A DNA stretch of 5,105 nt from an uncultured Actinomycetes bacterium (GCA_937888775.1 CALAQT010000336.1:1-5105), one strand, 5' to 3'. Shown: positions 1-4,792, numbered from the stretch's first letter. Translations and numbers: made by a program. The notes: generated by a model from the letters alone, not told the origin.

Positions 1-8
1 CTCTGACC

Positions 9-95
9 GGAGAGGTGGCAGAGCGGTTGAATGCGCCGGTCTCGAAAACCGGTATACGTGCAAACGTATCGGGGGTTCGAATCCCCCCCTCTCCG
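9..95 (+). tRNA. tRNA-Ser (anticodon CGA)
   Basis: A complete class II tRNA. The acceptor stem GGAGAGG (9-15) pairs with CCTCTCC (88-94), and the discriminator base is G95. The anticodon stem is 36-40 with 48-52, the loop is CTCGAAA (41-47), and the anticodon CGA sits at 43-45 and reads UCG. A long variable arm at 53-70 (TATACGT with ACGTAT around GCAA) is typical of tRNA-Ser. The T stem GGGGG/CCCCC (71-75, 83-87) encloses TTCGAAT. CCA is not encoded. The gene lies just outside the end of a tyrosine integrase gene, and tRNA-Ser genes are common integration targets. Confidence 0.97.
71..95 (+). other. Putative attachment-site core (att) in the tRNA-Ser 3' end
   Basis: The T arm and acceptor 3' strand of the tRNA lie about 80 bp from the stop codon of a tyrosine integrase. 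Elements of this kind usually recombine within the tRNA 3' half and restore the gene, so the core should lie here. The exact core cannot be set, because the matching copy at the other end of the element is not in this window. The placement is inference from context. Confidence 0.5.
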
Positions 96-113
96 TTACA
101 GGATCGCCGGATT

Positions 114-134
114 CTGCCCCTATGCGGGCAGTTT
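114..134. terminator. Weak terminator-like hairpin after tRNA-Ser
   Basis: CTGCCC (114-119) and GGGCAG (126-131) form a 6-bp stem around CTATGC and are followed by TTT. It lies 18 bases after the tRNA and could end the tRNA transcript. It is also downstream of the integrase on the other strand and could serve both. The T tract is very short. Confidence 0.35.
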
Positions 135-149
135 CCCCGTAGGCGAGGG

Positions 150-166
150 GGTCGCGAGGTCGCGAC
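150..166. repeat. Tandem 8-bp repeat that is also an inverted repeat
   Basis: GGTCGCGA occurs twice back to back (150-157, 158-165). The same bases form an inverted repeat, GTCGCGA (151-157) and TCGCGAC (160-166), around GG. It lies between the tRNA and the integrase end, where recombinase or accessory-factor sites are expected. No function is proven. Confidence 0.45.
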
Positions 167-176
167 CGAGTGCCGC

Positions 177-1424
177 TCAACCCCGTTCAAGACCGCTCCT
201 GGAGGGGTCCGACTTCCCCACAACTTCCCCACAGTCTGATTCTGGGGGGCTGGCGCTTCGAGCTCGCTCATGTGATTCCGCAAGATAAGCGTCGAGCAGG
301 ACGGCAGCCTCTCCCTCCGATCCGGGAAACAGGTGGCCATATCGATCGAGCGTGACCGTGATCGATGAGTGGCCCATGAACGTCTGGAGCGCCTTCGGGT
401 TCACGCCCGCCGCGATCATCAGGCTGGCGAACGTATGCCGGCACTCGTGCAGCGTGATCGGGCGCAGCCGTGCGTCGCGCCAGGCGTCGTTCGCCCGCTT
501 GCTGATCGTCGACGTGGCGAACGGCGTGCCGTCGGCGCGACCGAACACCAGGCCGTCGCCGGACTCGATCCTGTGCTGGACGAGGTAGTCGCGCAGGACC
601 GCAGCGATCGGCACCTTCCGGCGCCCGGCGATCGACTTCGGGTCGATCACGCCCGCCTTCACGTCCCACGAGCGCTCGACGCGGAGCACGCCGCCCGCGA
701 GGTCGACGTCGACCCATCTGAGTGCTTGCAGCTCGCCGCGCCGGAGGCCCGCGTAGAAGGCGGTGGCCCACAGAACGCGATCCACGGCCGGCGCCGCGTC
801 GACCAGGAGTTGCGCCTCCTGGGGCGTCGCGAAGCGCGTGCGGCGGCCCCTGACGGCCGGGATTTCTATCCCCACCGTCGGGTTGACCTGGATATCGCCG
901 CGTGAGAGCGCCCGACGGCAGATTGCACGCAGAGGCAGGAGCGCGTTGCGGACCGTGGCGGCGCTGATGTCGCGCCCGGCGAGGTCGTCGGCGAGGCGTT
1001 GGATGTCCTGGCGTCGGAGCTCCTGCAGCTTCGCGGCGCCGATCTCGGGAAGCACGTACTCGCGGAGCGCTTGCTCGTAGCCGCGCACCGTCGACGGCTT
1101 GTAGCGATCCCCGGAGCGGTTGCGGATGCTGCCGTCGCGTGCTCGAGCGAGCCAGGCATCGGCGAACTCGCGCAGGACTATCGGCCTCGCTGCGACGAGC
1201 ACGCCGCGGCGCAGGTCAACTCGCGCGTCCTCGCGCCACAGGAGCGCCGCCGCCTCAGTCGCGAACGTCTTCTGGATGCGCCTCTCGTCGCGGGCGCTCC
1301 AGACGAACGCCCTGAAGCCGGGAGTGCAGTCGCATGGCTCGCCCTGCCGCGATCGACAGGTCCGGGCATGCCTGACCTCGATCCCGGGTTGCTTGCGCTC
1401 CGGGTCTTGCTTCCTGGCGGCCAT
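177..1424 (-). CDS. int: Tyrosine recombinase/integrase of a tRNA-Ser-associated element
   Basis: This 415-aa protein is a site-specific tyrosine recombinase expected to cut and join att sites, here probably the adjacent tRNA-Ser. Residues 15-75 form an N-terminal arm-binding-like region with Cys23, Cys31 and Cys33. Residues about 82-180 are the SAM-like core-binding domain, and 195-385 the catalytic domain. Visible catalytic residues are Arg228 (AGLRRGEL), probable Lys263 (DPKSIAGRR), His326 and Arg329 (LHECRHTF), His352 (FMGHSS) and Tyr362 (DRYGH), so the enzyme looks intact. The length is normal for actinobacterial integrases. The tail after about residue 385 is variable and carries a tandem repeat in its DNA. 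The ATG at 1424 has GAGG five bases upstream and follows the HTH gene stop by 24 bases, so the two are probably co-transcribed, the usual xis-int order. Confidence 0.96.
   Translation of the reverse strand: MAARKQDPERKQPGIEVRHARTCRSRQGEPCDCTPGFRAFVWSARDERRIQKTFATEAAALLWREDARVDLRRGVLVAARPIVLREFADAWLARARDGSIRNRSGDRYKPSTVRGYEQALREYVLPEIGAAKLQELRRQDIQRLADDLAGRDISAATVRNALLPLRAICRRALSRGDIQVNPTVGIEIPAVRGRRTRFATPQEAQLLVDAAPAVDRVLWATAFYAGLRRGELQALRWVDVDLAGGVLRVERSWDVKAGVIDPKSIAGRRKVPIAAVLRDYLVQHRIESGDGLVFGRADGTPFATSTISKRANDAWRDARLRPITLHECRHTFASLMIAAGVNPKALQTFMGHSSITVTLDRYGHLFPGSEGEAAVLLDAYLAESHERARSASPPESDCGEVVGKSDPSRSGLERG
212..233. repeat. Perfect tandem 11-bp repeat in the integrase 3' end
   Basis: ACTTCCCCACA occurs twice with no gap (212-222, 223-233). 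It lies inside the last codons of the integrase (residues around CGEVVGKS) and about 120 bp from the tRNA. Tandem short repeats beside a core site are the usual form of integrase arm-type sites, so this is a candidate. Replication slippage in a non-essential tail is an alternative. Confidence 0.5.
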
Positions 1425-1448
1425 CAGCGCCTCACTCGGTCGGCGATC

Positions 1449-1673
1449 TCAGAGGTCGCCAAGCGTACGGTGGGCGTTGTTTTCGATCCAGCGTTGGAGC
1501 TCTGTCAGCGGGATCAAGCGTCGGCGGCCGCGGCGGACGATCCGGAGCTCATGCAGGACGTGCTGTTCGAGGAAGTCAATGCTCACACCGAGCGCGTCTG
1601 CCGCCTCGGTCTTCGAGAGCGCAAGCCGCGGGACGGTTGACGCCGACGCGGATCCGGTGCGCGCCGAGGTCAC
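1449..1673 (-). CDS. Small excisionase-type helix-turn-helix DNA-binding protein
   Basis: A 74-aa protein. Residues 18-66 match the MerR-like/excisionase HTH fold: LSKTEAADALGVS is the first helix and turn, followed by a recognition segment, the wing RIVRRGRRRLIP and the closing helix LTELQRWI. Such proteins bind and bend att DNA to direct excision, or repress their own operon. The GTG start at 1673 overlaps the stop of the 87-aa gene (GTGA). AAGGAG lies eight bases upstream at 1682-1687, inside the end of that gene. A longer reading to 1838 exists, but its first 55 residues are Arg-rich and lie antiparallel in frame to nothing coding, so the short form is preferred. It directly precedes the integrase. 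An excisionase role is inferred from fold and position. Confidence 0.9.
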   Translation of the reverse strand: MTSARTGSASASTVPRLALSKTEAADALGVSIDFLEQHVLHELRIVRRGRRRLIPLTELQRWIENNAHRTLGDL

Positions 1674-1933
1674 GTGAGCGGCTCCTTGTACTCGGCGAGG
1701 TAGTCGTCGCCCCACCCGACCGTGCCCTTGACCAGCTGACGCACCAGATCGGCTTCCCACGACCCGGGCCGGCCCGCGATCAGAGCGTCTGACGACCCCA
1801 GCTCGGCGGCGGCACTCGACAGGACGCCGGCGAGCCATCCGCCGAAGTCGTGCTGCTCGCTGACCGCCGTGAGGATCGCGGCGCGGGCCTCCTGCGTGTA
1901 GTCGTGGCTGGCGGCGTCGCCTTTGTCGGGCAT
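1670..1933 (-). CDS. Conserved-looking small protein of unknown function, first gene of the xis-int operon
   Basis: An 87-aa, mostly helical, acidic protein with no signal peptide or membrane segment. Recognisable stretches are HDFGGWLAGVLSSAAAELG (about residues 28-46) and RPGSWEADLVRQLVKGTVGW (about 55-74). From memory, the SWEADLVRQL type of motif recurs in small proteins next to actinobacterial integrases, but I know no function. The ATG at 1933 has an excellent Shine-Dalgarno sequence, GAGGAGGA (1941-1948), seven bases upstream. The stop overlaps the start of the HTH gene by four bases, so translation is probably coupled. Position suggests a role in maintaining or controlling the element, which is inference only. 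Confidence 0.82.
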   Translation of the reverse strand: MPDKGDAASHDYTQEARAAILTAVSEQHDFGGWLAGVLSSAAAELGSSDALIAGRPGSWEADLVRQLVKGTVGWGDDYLAEYKEPLT

Positions 1934-2032
1934 CGTGAGTTCCTCCTCGACTATTTGGGGGTGCGGGTCATGTCTGGTGCCGCGTCGGCAGGACGGTGCC
2001 TGGCGGATCAGTAGGTTCGTGCCCGTCTAGGG

Positions 2033-2066
2033 GTGATTAAGCACGGATAGTACATTATCTAATCAC
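2033..2066. repeat. 7-bp inverted repeat, possible operator of the xis-int operon
   Basis: GTGATTA (2033-2039) and TAATCAC (2060-2066) form a perfect inverted repeat in an AT-rich patch unlike the surrounding DNA. It spans the candidate -10 box of the minus-strand operon, so a repressor or the HTH protein could bind here. The 20-base spacing, about two helical turns, suits a dimeric protein. Confidence 0.45.
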
Positions 2067-2081
2067 ATGAGACGGTGTTGA
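2054..2081 (-). promoter_or_regulatory. Candidate promoter for the 87-aa/HTH/integrase operon
   Basis: On the minus strand, TCAACA (2076-2081, 4 of 6 to TTGACA) and GATAAT (2054-2059, 5 of 6 to TATAAT) are separated by 16 bases. It would give a leader of about 110 bases before the ATG at 1933. The -35 is weak, and the call rests mainly on the -10 box and the AT-rich setting. Confidence 0.4.
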
Positions 2082-2085
2082 TCCG

Positions 2086-2112
2086 GCTCTAACCGCTCTT
2101 AATCGTTCTTAC
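2086..2112. repeat. Three degenerate 9-bp direct repeats
   Basis: GCTCTAACC (2086-2094), GCTCTTAAT (2095-2103) and CGTTCTTAC (2104-2112) follow one another without gaps. They sit just upstream of the candidate minus-strand promoter. They could be binding sites for an activator or the HTH protein. The match is imperfect, so chance cannot be excluded. Confidence 0.3.
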
Positions 2113-2295
2113 AGATGGCCTCGCAGCCGTCGCAGTGCCCGTCCGGGTGCCGCGAGCGCCGGCGCCGTTTAGGTGCGGGCAGGTCGGCATGGCGTGCCGA
2201 GCCGCTGGACGGGAGCGAGATCGGGGGCTGTCAGTCAGCCAGCTGCCCGAGAACGTCTTCACGAGCGACCTGACGACCGCGAGCCCTCGTCGCGG

Positions 2296-2321
2296 CCGAG
2301 CGCGGCGCGGCCGCGGCTCGG
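2296..2321. terminator. GC-rich hairpin ending the 3492->2345 operon
   Basis: CCGAGC (2296-2301) pairs with GCTCGG (2316-2321), and GCGGC (2302-2306) pairs with GCCGC (2310-2314). There is one bulged G at 2315 and a 3-base loop. It starts 24 bases past the stop of the minus-strand gene ending at 2345. There is no T tract, as is common for actinobacterial terminators. Confidence 0.5.
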
Positions 2322-2344
2322 TCAGGTCACCAGATACGGATGGC

Positions 2345-2863
2345 CTACGACTGCAGCCAGTCGCGGTCGCGGAGGAAGTGGAGCGACCGGAGCTGGTCGC
2401 GTGTCTTGCCGATGAGATCGCCTTCGCTGATCATGATCTCTTCCCCGTACCACTTGAGTCCTTCGCCTTCGGTGCCGTCGCTCCAGCGAACGACCGCGCG
2501 ACGCGTGCCGAGCGATCCGACCGGAAGGTCCTCGAACCGTAGGACTTCCTCGACGACAGGTGCCGTTGAGCTCACGGCGGTCAGCCTATCGTCGTCGTCG
2601 TCTTCGTCCGCGGGCGCTTCGATGAGCGAGTACAGGATGCCGTCAGGCGCTCGGTAGGTGTCGCCGACCTGGGACAGCGCCGCCGACATCTCGGCCACGA
2701 TCCGATCTCGCAGCTGGTGGTGACCTGATTCGAGCAGGTCCGATCCGGCGCTATAGACGATGGACTCAGCTTCGGCTTGGATTGCGTCGCCGAGGGCCTC
2801 CTGCCAGATCTCGTCACCGACGTCGTGGGAGGCGGCTCCTCGGAGATGGACTTTGAGGATCAT
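2345..2863 (-). CDS. 172-aa protein of unknown function, last gene of a three-gene operon
   Basis: The protein reads as two parts. Residues 1-80 start MILKVHLRGAASHDVGDEIW and look like a mixed alpha/beta domain. A very acidic linker (EDDDDDD, about 87-92) follows. Residues 105-172 form a compact domain with RAVVRWSDGTEGEGLKWY (about 122-139), then EGDLIGKTRDQLRSLHFLRD, ending DWLQS. The second part resembles, from memory, conserved hypothetical proteins of actinobacterial mobile elements. I know no function. There is no signal peptide or membrane segment. The ATG at 2863 overlaps the preceding stop by one base, and GAGGGG lies eight bases upstream. A GTG directly before it (2866) would give GTGA coupling and one more residue. 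The frame is intact. Confidence 0.85.
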   Translation of the reverse strand: MILKVHLRGAASHDVGDEIWQEALGDAIQAEAESIVYSAGSDLLESGHHQLRDRIVAEMSAALSQVGDTYRAPDGILYSLIEAPADEDDDDDRLTAVSSTAPVVEEVLRFEDLPVGSLGTRRAVVRWSDGTEGEGLKWYGEEIMISEGDLIGKTRDQLRSLHFLRDRDWLQS

Positions 2864-3223
2864 CACTCCGGCCCCTCGCCCGCTTCGCTCTCAGGGCAAA
2901 CGGCCATGGGGACATCTGAGAGCAGCCCGGCCTGCTCCAGATAGTCGGCGACGAGGGCCTTCAGTGCTTCGTAGCCGTCCTGCTCGAGCCCGCGCTCGAC
3001 GAGGTAGGCGCGGCCGGGACCATGCGCCGCGACGTCGGTCACTCGGACGCTCGCCATTGACGCGCTGTCCGTAGAGAATCCGCTCCTCGCCGCCGCCGAG
3101 CGTGTAGCGGCCGAGCTCGACGCGGCGCCCGGCGCCTCCGCGGTGGTGTTCTACGTGGAACTCCTCGCCGCGCGTACGTCGATCCGCGACGACGGCAGCC
3201 GTTTCGGTGCGAAGCGTGGTCAT
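2863..3223 (-). pseudogene. About 119-aa protein of unknown function with an apparent single-base frameshift
   Basis: The ATG at 3223 overlaps the stop of the 90-aa gene (ATGA) and has GGAG nine bases upstream. The first frame gives 57 plausible residues, including VELGRYTLGGGEERILYGQR and ending VNG at 3053. It then turns into Arg-rich sequence up to a stop at 2891. The frame one base over becomes convincing at exactly that point, with VRVTDVAAHGPGRAYLVERG and ALVADYLEQAG, and runs to the stop at 2863. Omitting one G at about 3052 joins the halves into 119 residues. From memory, related proteins carry both parts continuously (LYGQR...VRVTD). The second half also has its own ATG at 3057, so two separate proteins are a less likely alternative. 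Function is unknown. The 14-bp parS-like site at 3148-3161 lies inside it. Confidence 0.7.
3148..3161. promoter_or_regulatory. parS-like near-palindrome, copy 1
   Basis: GTTCTACGTGGAAC differs by one base from the perfect palindrome GTTCCACGTGGAAC and matches the usual ParB site GTTTCACGTGAAAC at 11 of 14 positions. On the minus strand it encodes EFHVEH within the frameshifted gene. parS sequences read in this frame typically give FHV(K/E)H peptides. ParB binding is inference. Confidence 0.4.
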
Positions 3224-3492
3224 GAGCGCTGGCTCCAGGTCGCCGTGCTTCCGCGGCCGGCGATCTCCCACGGCTGCACAATCGCGACATCGCCGTGAGC
3301 CTCCCGGGCGTCCTGCTCGGCCCGCAGCTCTGCGAAGGTGAAGCCAGTCGTGCGGACGGCTTTGAGCCTGTGGATCTCGGCGGACGCCTGCGCACGCGTC
3401 TGCGGTGTGGTGAAGGTCTGGCCGGCGCGGCTGGCCAGCGTGCGCAGGTAGCGCAGCTGTTTGAAGGTCGGGGGCAGCTCGGTGCTGCTCAT
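3220..3492 (-). CDS. 90-aa basic helical protein of unknown function, first gene of the operon
   Basis: The core PTFKQLRYLRTLASRAGQTF (about residues 8-27), followed by TPQTRAQASAEIHRLK (29-44), is a helix-turn-helix-length segment. From memory it recurs in small proteins and C-terminal domains of actinobacterial mobile elements. The end, EIAGRGSTATWSQRS, also looks conserved. I know no function; a nucleic-acid or protein contact role is possible given the basic core. The ATG at 3492 is chosen because AGGAG lies five bases upstream. An in-frame ATG at 3522 would add ten residues but lacks a clear site and overlaps a palindrome. The stop overlaps the next start by four bases, so translation is probably coupled. 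It is read divergently from the plus-strand gene at 3690, across the inverted-repeat region. Confidence 0.85.
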   Translation of the reverse strand: MSSTELPPTFKQLRYLRTLASRAGQTFTTPQTRAQASAEIHRLKAVRTTGFTFAELRAEQDAREAHGDVAIVQPWEIAGRGSTATWSQRS

Positions 3493-3516
3493 CTCGGCTC
3501 CTGTGGGTCGGGAGGT

Positions 3517-3526
3517 GGGCATGCCC
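3517..3526. repeat. 10-bp palindrome GGGCATGCCC in the operon leader
   Basis: A perfect palindrome 24 bases before the chosen start of the 90-aa gene. It could be a small operator or a chance feature of GC-rich DNA. Confidence 0.25.
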
Positions 3527-3549
3527 TGCCCCCACCGCGACGACGGACG

Positions 3550-3625
3550 GCTGTCAAGCCGATGAACCGGACTCTCGCCGTACCGCCGCCACGGATGGCG
3601 GCGGGGCCCTCATCGGCTTGACAGC
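3550..3625. promoter_or_regulatory. Divergent control region with a perfect 16-bp inverted repeat
   Basis: GCTGTCAAGCCGATGA (3550-3565) and its exact reverse complement (3610-3625) flank a 44-base spacer. Each arm contains TTGACA pointing outward: plus strand 3618-3623 toward the gene at 3690, minus strand 3557-3552 toward the 90-aa gene. No good -10 box follows either; the best on the plus strand is TAGGGC at 3643-3648, with a 19-base spacer. The genes on both sides point away, so this is not a terminator. The likeliest reading is two divergent promoters, each with the same operator over its -35 box. Confidence 0.65.
3583..3604. repeat. 8-bp hairpin nested in the inverted-repeat spacer
   Basis: CCGCCGCC (3583-3590) and GGCGGCGG (3597-3604) form a perfect stem around ACGGAT. 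It lies off-centre between the 16-bp arms, so the region could fold into nested hairpins in single-stranded DNA or RNA. Confidence 0.5.
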
Positions 3626-3682
3626 TATGGCCGGCGGCGCGGTAGGGCTTCAAGGGCTGCCCGCACCCCGACCGACCGGAGA

Positions 3683-3696
3683 GTTCTACGTGGAAC
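3683..3696. promoter_or_regulatory. parS-like near-palindrome, copy 2
   Basis: The same 14 bases as at 3148-3161, 535 bp away. It overlaps the proposed GTG start of the plus-strand gene, so a protein bound here could also block that gene's translation start region or transcription. Confidence 0.4.
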
Positions 3697-4119
3697 AGTG
3701 TCTACAGCCCCCAACCCATGCGAACATGCGTTCGATGACCTCGGACGGCCACGCAATCACCCGGCTCCGCCGGCTCCTGGCATCTGGCCGAGGCACCTCC
3801 GAGCAGATCCGCCTCCTCGTCTCGGAGCTTCCGCGTCGCCCGGACCTCGAGCTCGCGCTCGCGATCTGCCTAGCGCTGCTCGACCGCGAGCCCGCCGTCT
3901 ATCCACGCGCTGCCGCGAGGTGGGGAAGCAGGTTCGCCCTAGAGCGCAACCTTCCCCTCGTCGACGCACAGCTGGCGCTCGCCGCGCTCGCGGTCCTTCC
4001 AGGGGACGGCGGCCGCGCCGGCGCCGAGGCACTGATCGACCTCGCCGACCCGCTACGGTCTCCACCGAGTCGACCGGCTCCTGTCGGAGTGGATCGAGCG
4101 CCGCGGGCTCGCGACCTAG
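3690..4119 (+). pseudogene. About 142-aa helical protein of unknown function with an apparent single-base frameshift
   Basis: The GTG at 3690 has GGAGAG (3678-3683) six bases upstream. ATGs at 3726 and 3735 are in frame but lack such a site. Frame one gives a convincing helical protein with ITRLRRLLASGRGTSEQIRL (about 23-42), LELALAICLALLDREP (53-68), FALERNLPLVDAQLALAALA (82-101) and AEALIDLAD (112-120). It then becomes Pro/Arg-rich and runs on to 4523 across two opposite-strand genes. Omitting one C in the CCC at 4049-4051 continues it as RYGLHRVDRLLSEWIERRG and a stop at 4117. The repeated Leu/Ala helices suggest a small all-helical domain; I know no function. It is expressed divergently from the 90-aa operon. 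The stop shares CTAG (4116-4119) with the convergent 77-aa gene, which supports this end. Sequence error is as possible as true decay. Confidence 0.7.
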
Positions 4120-4349
4120 CCTTGCCGGTTGTTGCACGCGCGGCACGCGCAGTCGTGCGCGGACTGGCATTCGATCGTTCGCCGGCCGGTCTGGTCGAAC
4201 GCGGGCTGTCCGTAGGGGATGTCGGACCAACCCTCGCGACGCATCCGAGCCCACAGCGTCACGACCGTGTAGAGGTCGCCCGTTCCGAACAGCGCGCCGT
4301 GCCGACTGCGCAGTTCCCACAGCCCAGGGCCGATCCGCGCGATGGTCAT
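4116..4349 (-). CDS. 77-aa protein of unknown function with a C-terminal Cys cluster
   Basis: The N-terminal half has GLWELRSRHGALFGTGDLYT, which reads like a small beta-rich domain. The end carries Cys61, His65, Cys67, Cys69 and Cys72 within ECQSAHDCACRACNN, which could hold one zinc ion. The ATG at 4349 overlaps the stop of the upstream HExxH gene (ATGA), so translation is probably coupled. Shine-Dalgarno support is weak (AGAGG eleven bases upstream). The same frame stays open upstream to 4823, but that stretch is the shadow of the HExxH gene. The stop overlaps the convergent plus-strand gene stop at CTAG. Function is unknown; association with the ArdC-like proteins is by operon only. Confidence 0.75.
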   Translation of the reverse strand: MTIARIGPGLWELRSRHGALFGTGDLYTVVTLWARMRREGWSDIPYGQPAFDQTGRRTIECQSAHDCACRACNNRQG

Positions 4350-4792
4350 GCGGCCACCGCCTCTTGGTCCGCGGTCGCCGGGTCCGTGTCGACGCTGACC
4401 TGCTGGTCGTGGATGGTGGCGCCCTCGATCCGGCGGGCGAGCCGACCGATCAATCCGGCCGTGCGCTCGAGAACCTCGAGATCGGAGCTCTCGGCCCACG
4501 CGGCGAGGTACGGGATCGAGTAGTCCTCGGTTGAGACGCCTAGCGCGCCAACGCATGTGTATGCGACCGACTCGGCAACGAGCTCTTCGCCTGCGTAGTC
4601 GAGCGCGGGGTCGTCGGACCGGCGATCGTGGCGGACGAGCGCGTGAGCGAGCTCGTGAAACCTCGGATATTGCGTTTGATGCCAGGGGCCGTTCTCGCAT
4701 TGTGCGGAGGGCTTCGGTGAACGTCGGGCACCGGTCCGGTAGGTGTCGTGGCCGGTTGCTGGGGTTCTTGGCGCTTTCGGAGCCGGTTGCAT
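4346..4792 (-). CDS. ArdC-like HExxH metallopeptidase-domain protein with an abnormal N terminus
   Basis: A 148-aa protein. FHELAHALV (45-53) is a zinc-binding HExxH motif, and Glu74 in LVAESVAYT is the likely third ligand. Next come YSIPYLAAWA (91-100) and a C-terminal helix, LIGRLARRIEG. This order matches the C-terminal zincin domain of ArdC-type antirestriction proteins, whose N-terminal part binds single-stranded DNA. The 44 residues before the motif are Pro/Arg-rich and resemble nothing I know; intact relatives have a much longer N-terminal domain. The protein is therefore probably a truncated or rearranged copy, perhaps with a frameshift just before the motif. The ATG at 4792 overlaps the previous stop (TAATG), with AGGGAG about ten bases upstream; a GTG at 4801 is an alternative. 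It is a diverged paralog of the preceding gene. Enzyme activity is unproven. Confidence 0.75.
   Translation of the reverse strand: MQPAPKAPRTPATGHDTYRTGARRSPKPSAQCENGPWHQTQYPRFHELAHALVRHDRRSDDPALDYAGEELVAESVAYTCVGALGVSTEDYSIPYLAAWAESSDLEVLERTAGLIGRLARRIEGATIHDQQVSVDTDPATADQEAVAA

Larger units (their letters stand above)
1934..2344. other. Intergenic control region between the two left-hand minus-strand operons
   Basis: No full-length gene on either strand is convincing here. The part at 2033-2112 is the most AT-rich stretch of the window and holds the candidate promoter and repeats listed separately. The part at 2296-2321 is a terminator-like hairpin. Between them, on the minus strand, 2099-2190 encodes a Cys/His-rich stretch split over two frames that may be a small broken gene. 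Also on the minus strand, 2232-2330 has a stop-to-stop stretch ending REDVLGQLAD without any start codon. Confidence 0.5.

Noticed and set aside
369..1640. Long plus-strand open frames opposite the integrase and HTH genes
   Set aside because: They are Arg/Ala-rich and lie antisense to a protein with a complete catalytic set. They reflect GC-rich codon bias.
1670..1677. TCACGTGA palindrome as a third parS-like site
   Set aside because: The flanks do not match the parS consensus, and the bases are explained by the GTGA overlap of two genes.
2135..2542. Plus-strand 135-residue open frame
   Set aside because: Low-complexity Arg-rich start with no ribosome site, and it overlaps the convincing minus-strand 172-aa gene.
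3550..3625. Inverted repeat as the ends of a miniature transposable element
   Set aside because: No target-site duplication flanks the arms, and the location between divergent starts with TTGACA in both arms fits regulation better.
3698..4534. Plus-strand 278-residue open frame and the minus-strand frame 3757-4320
   Set aside because: Both are Arg/Pro-rich shadows of the 142-aa gene and of the HExxH and Cys-cluster genes.
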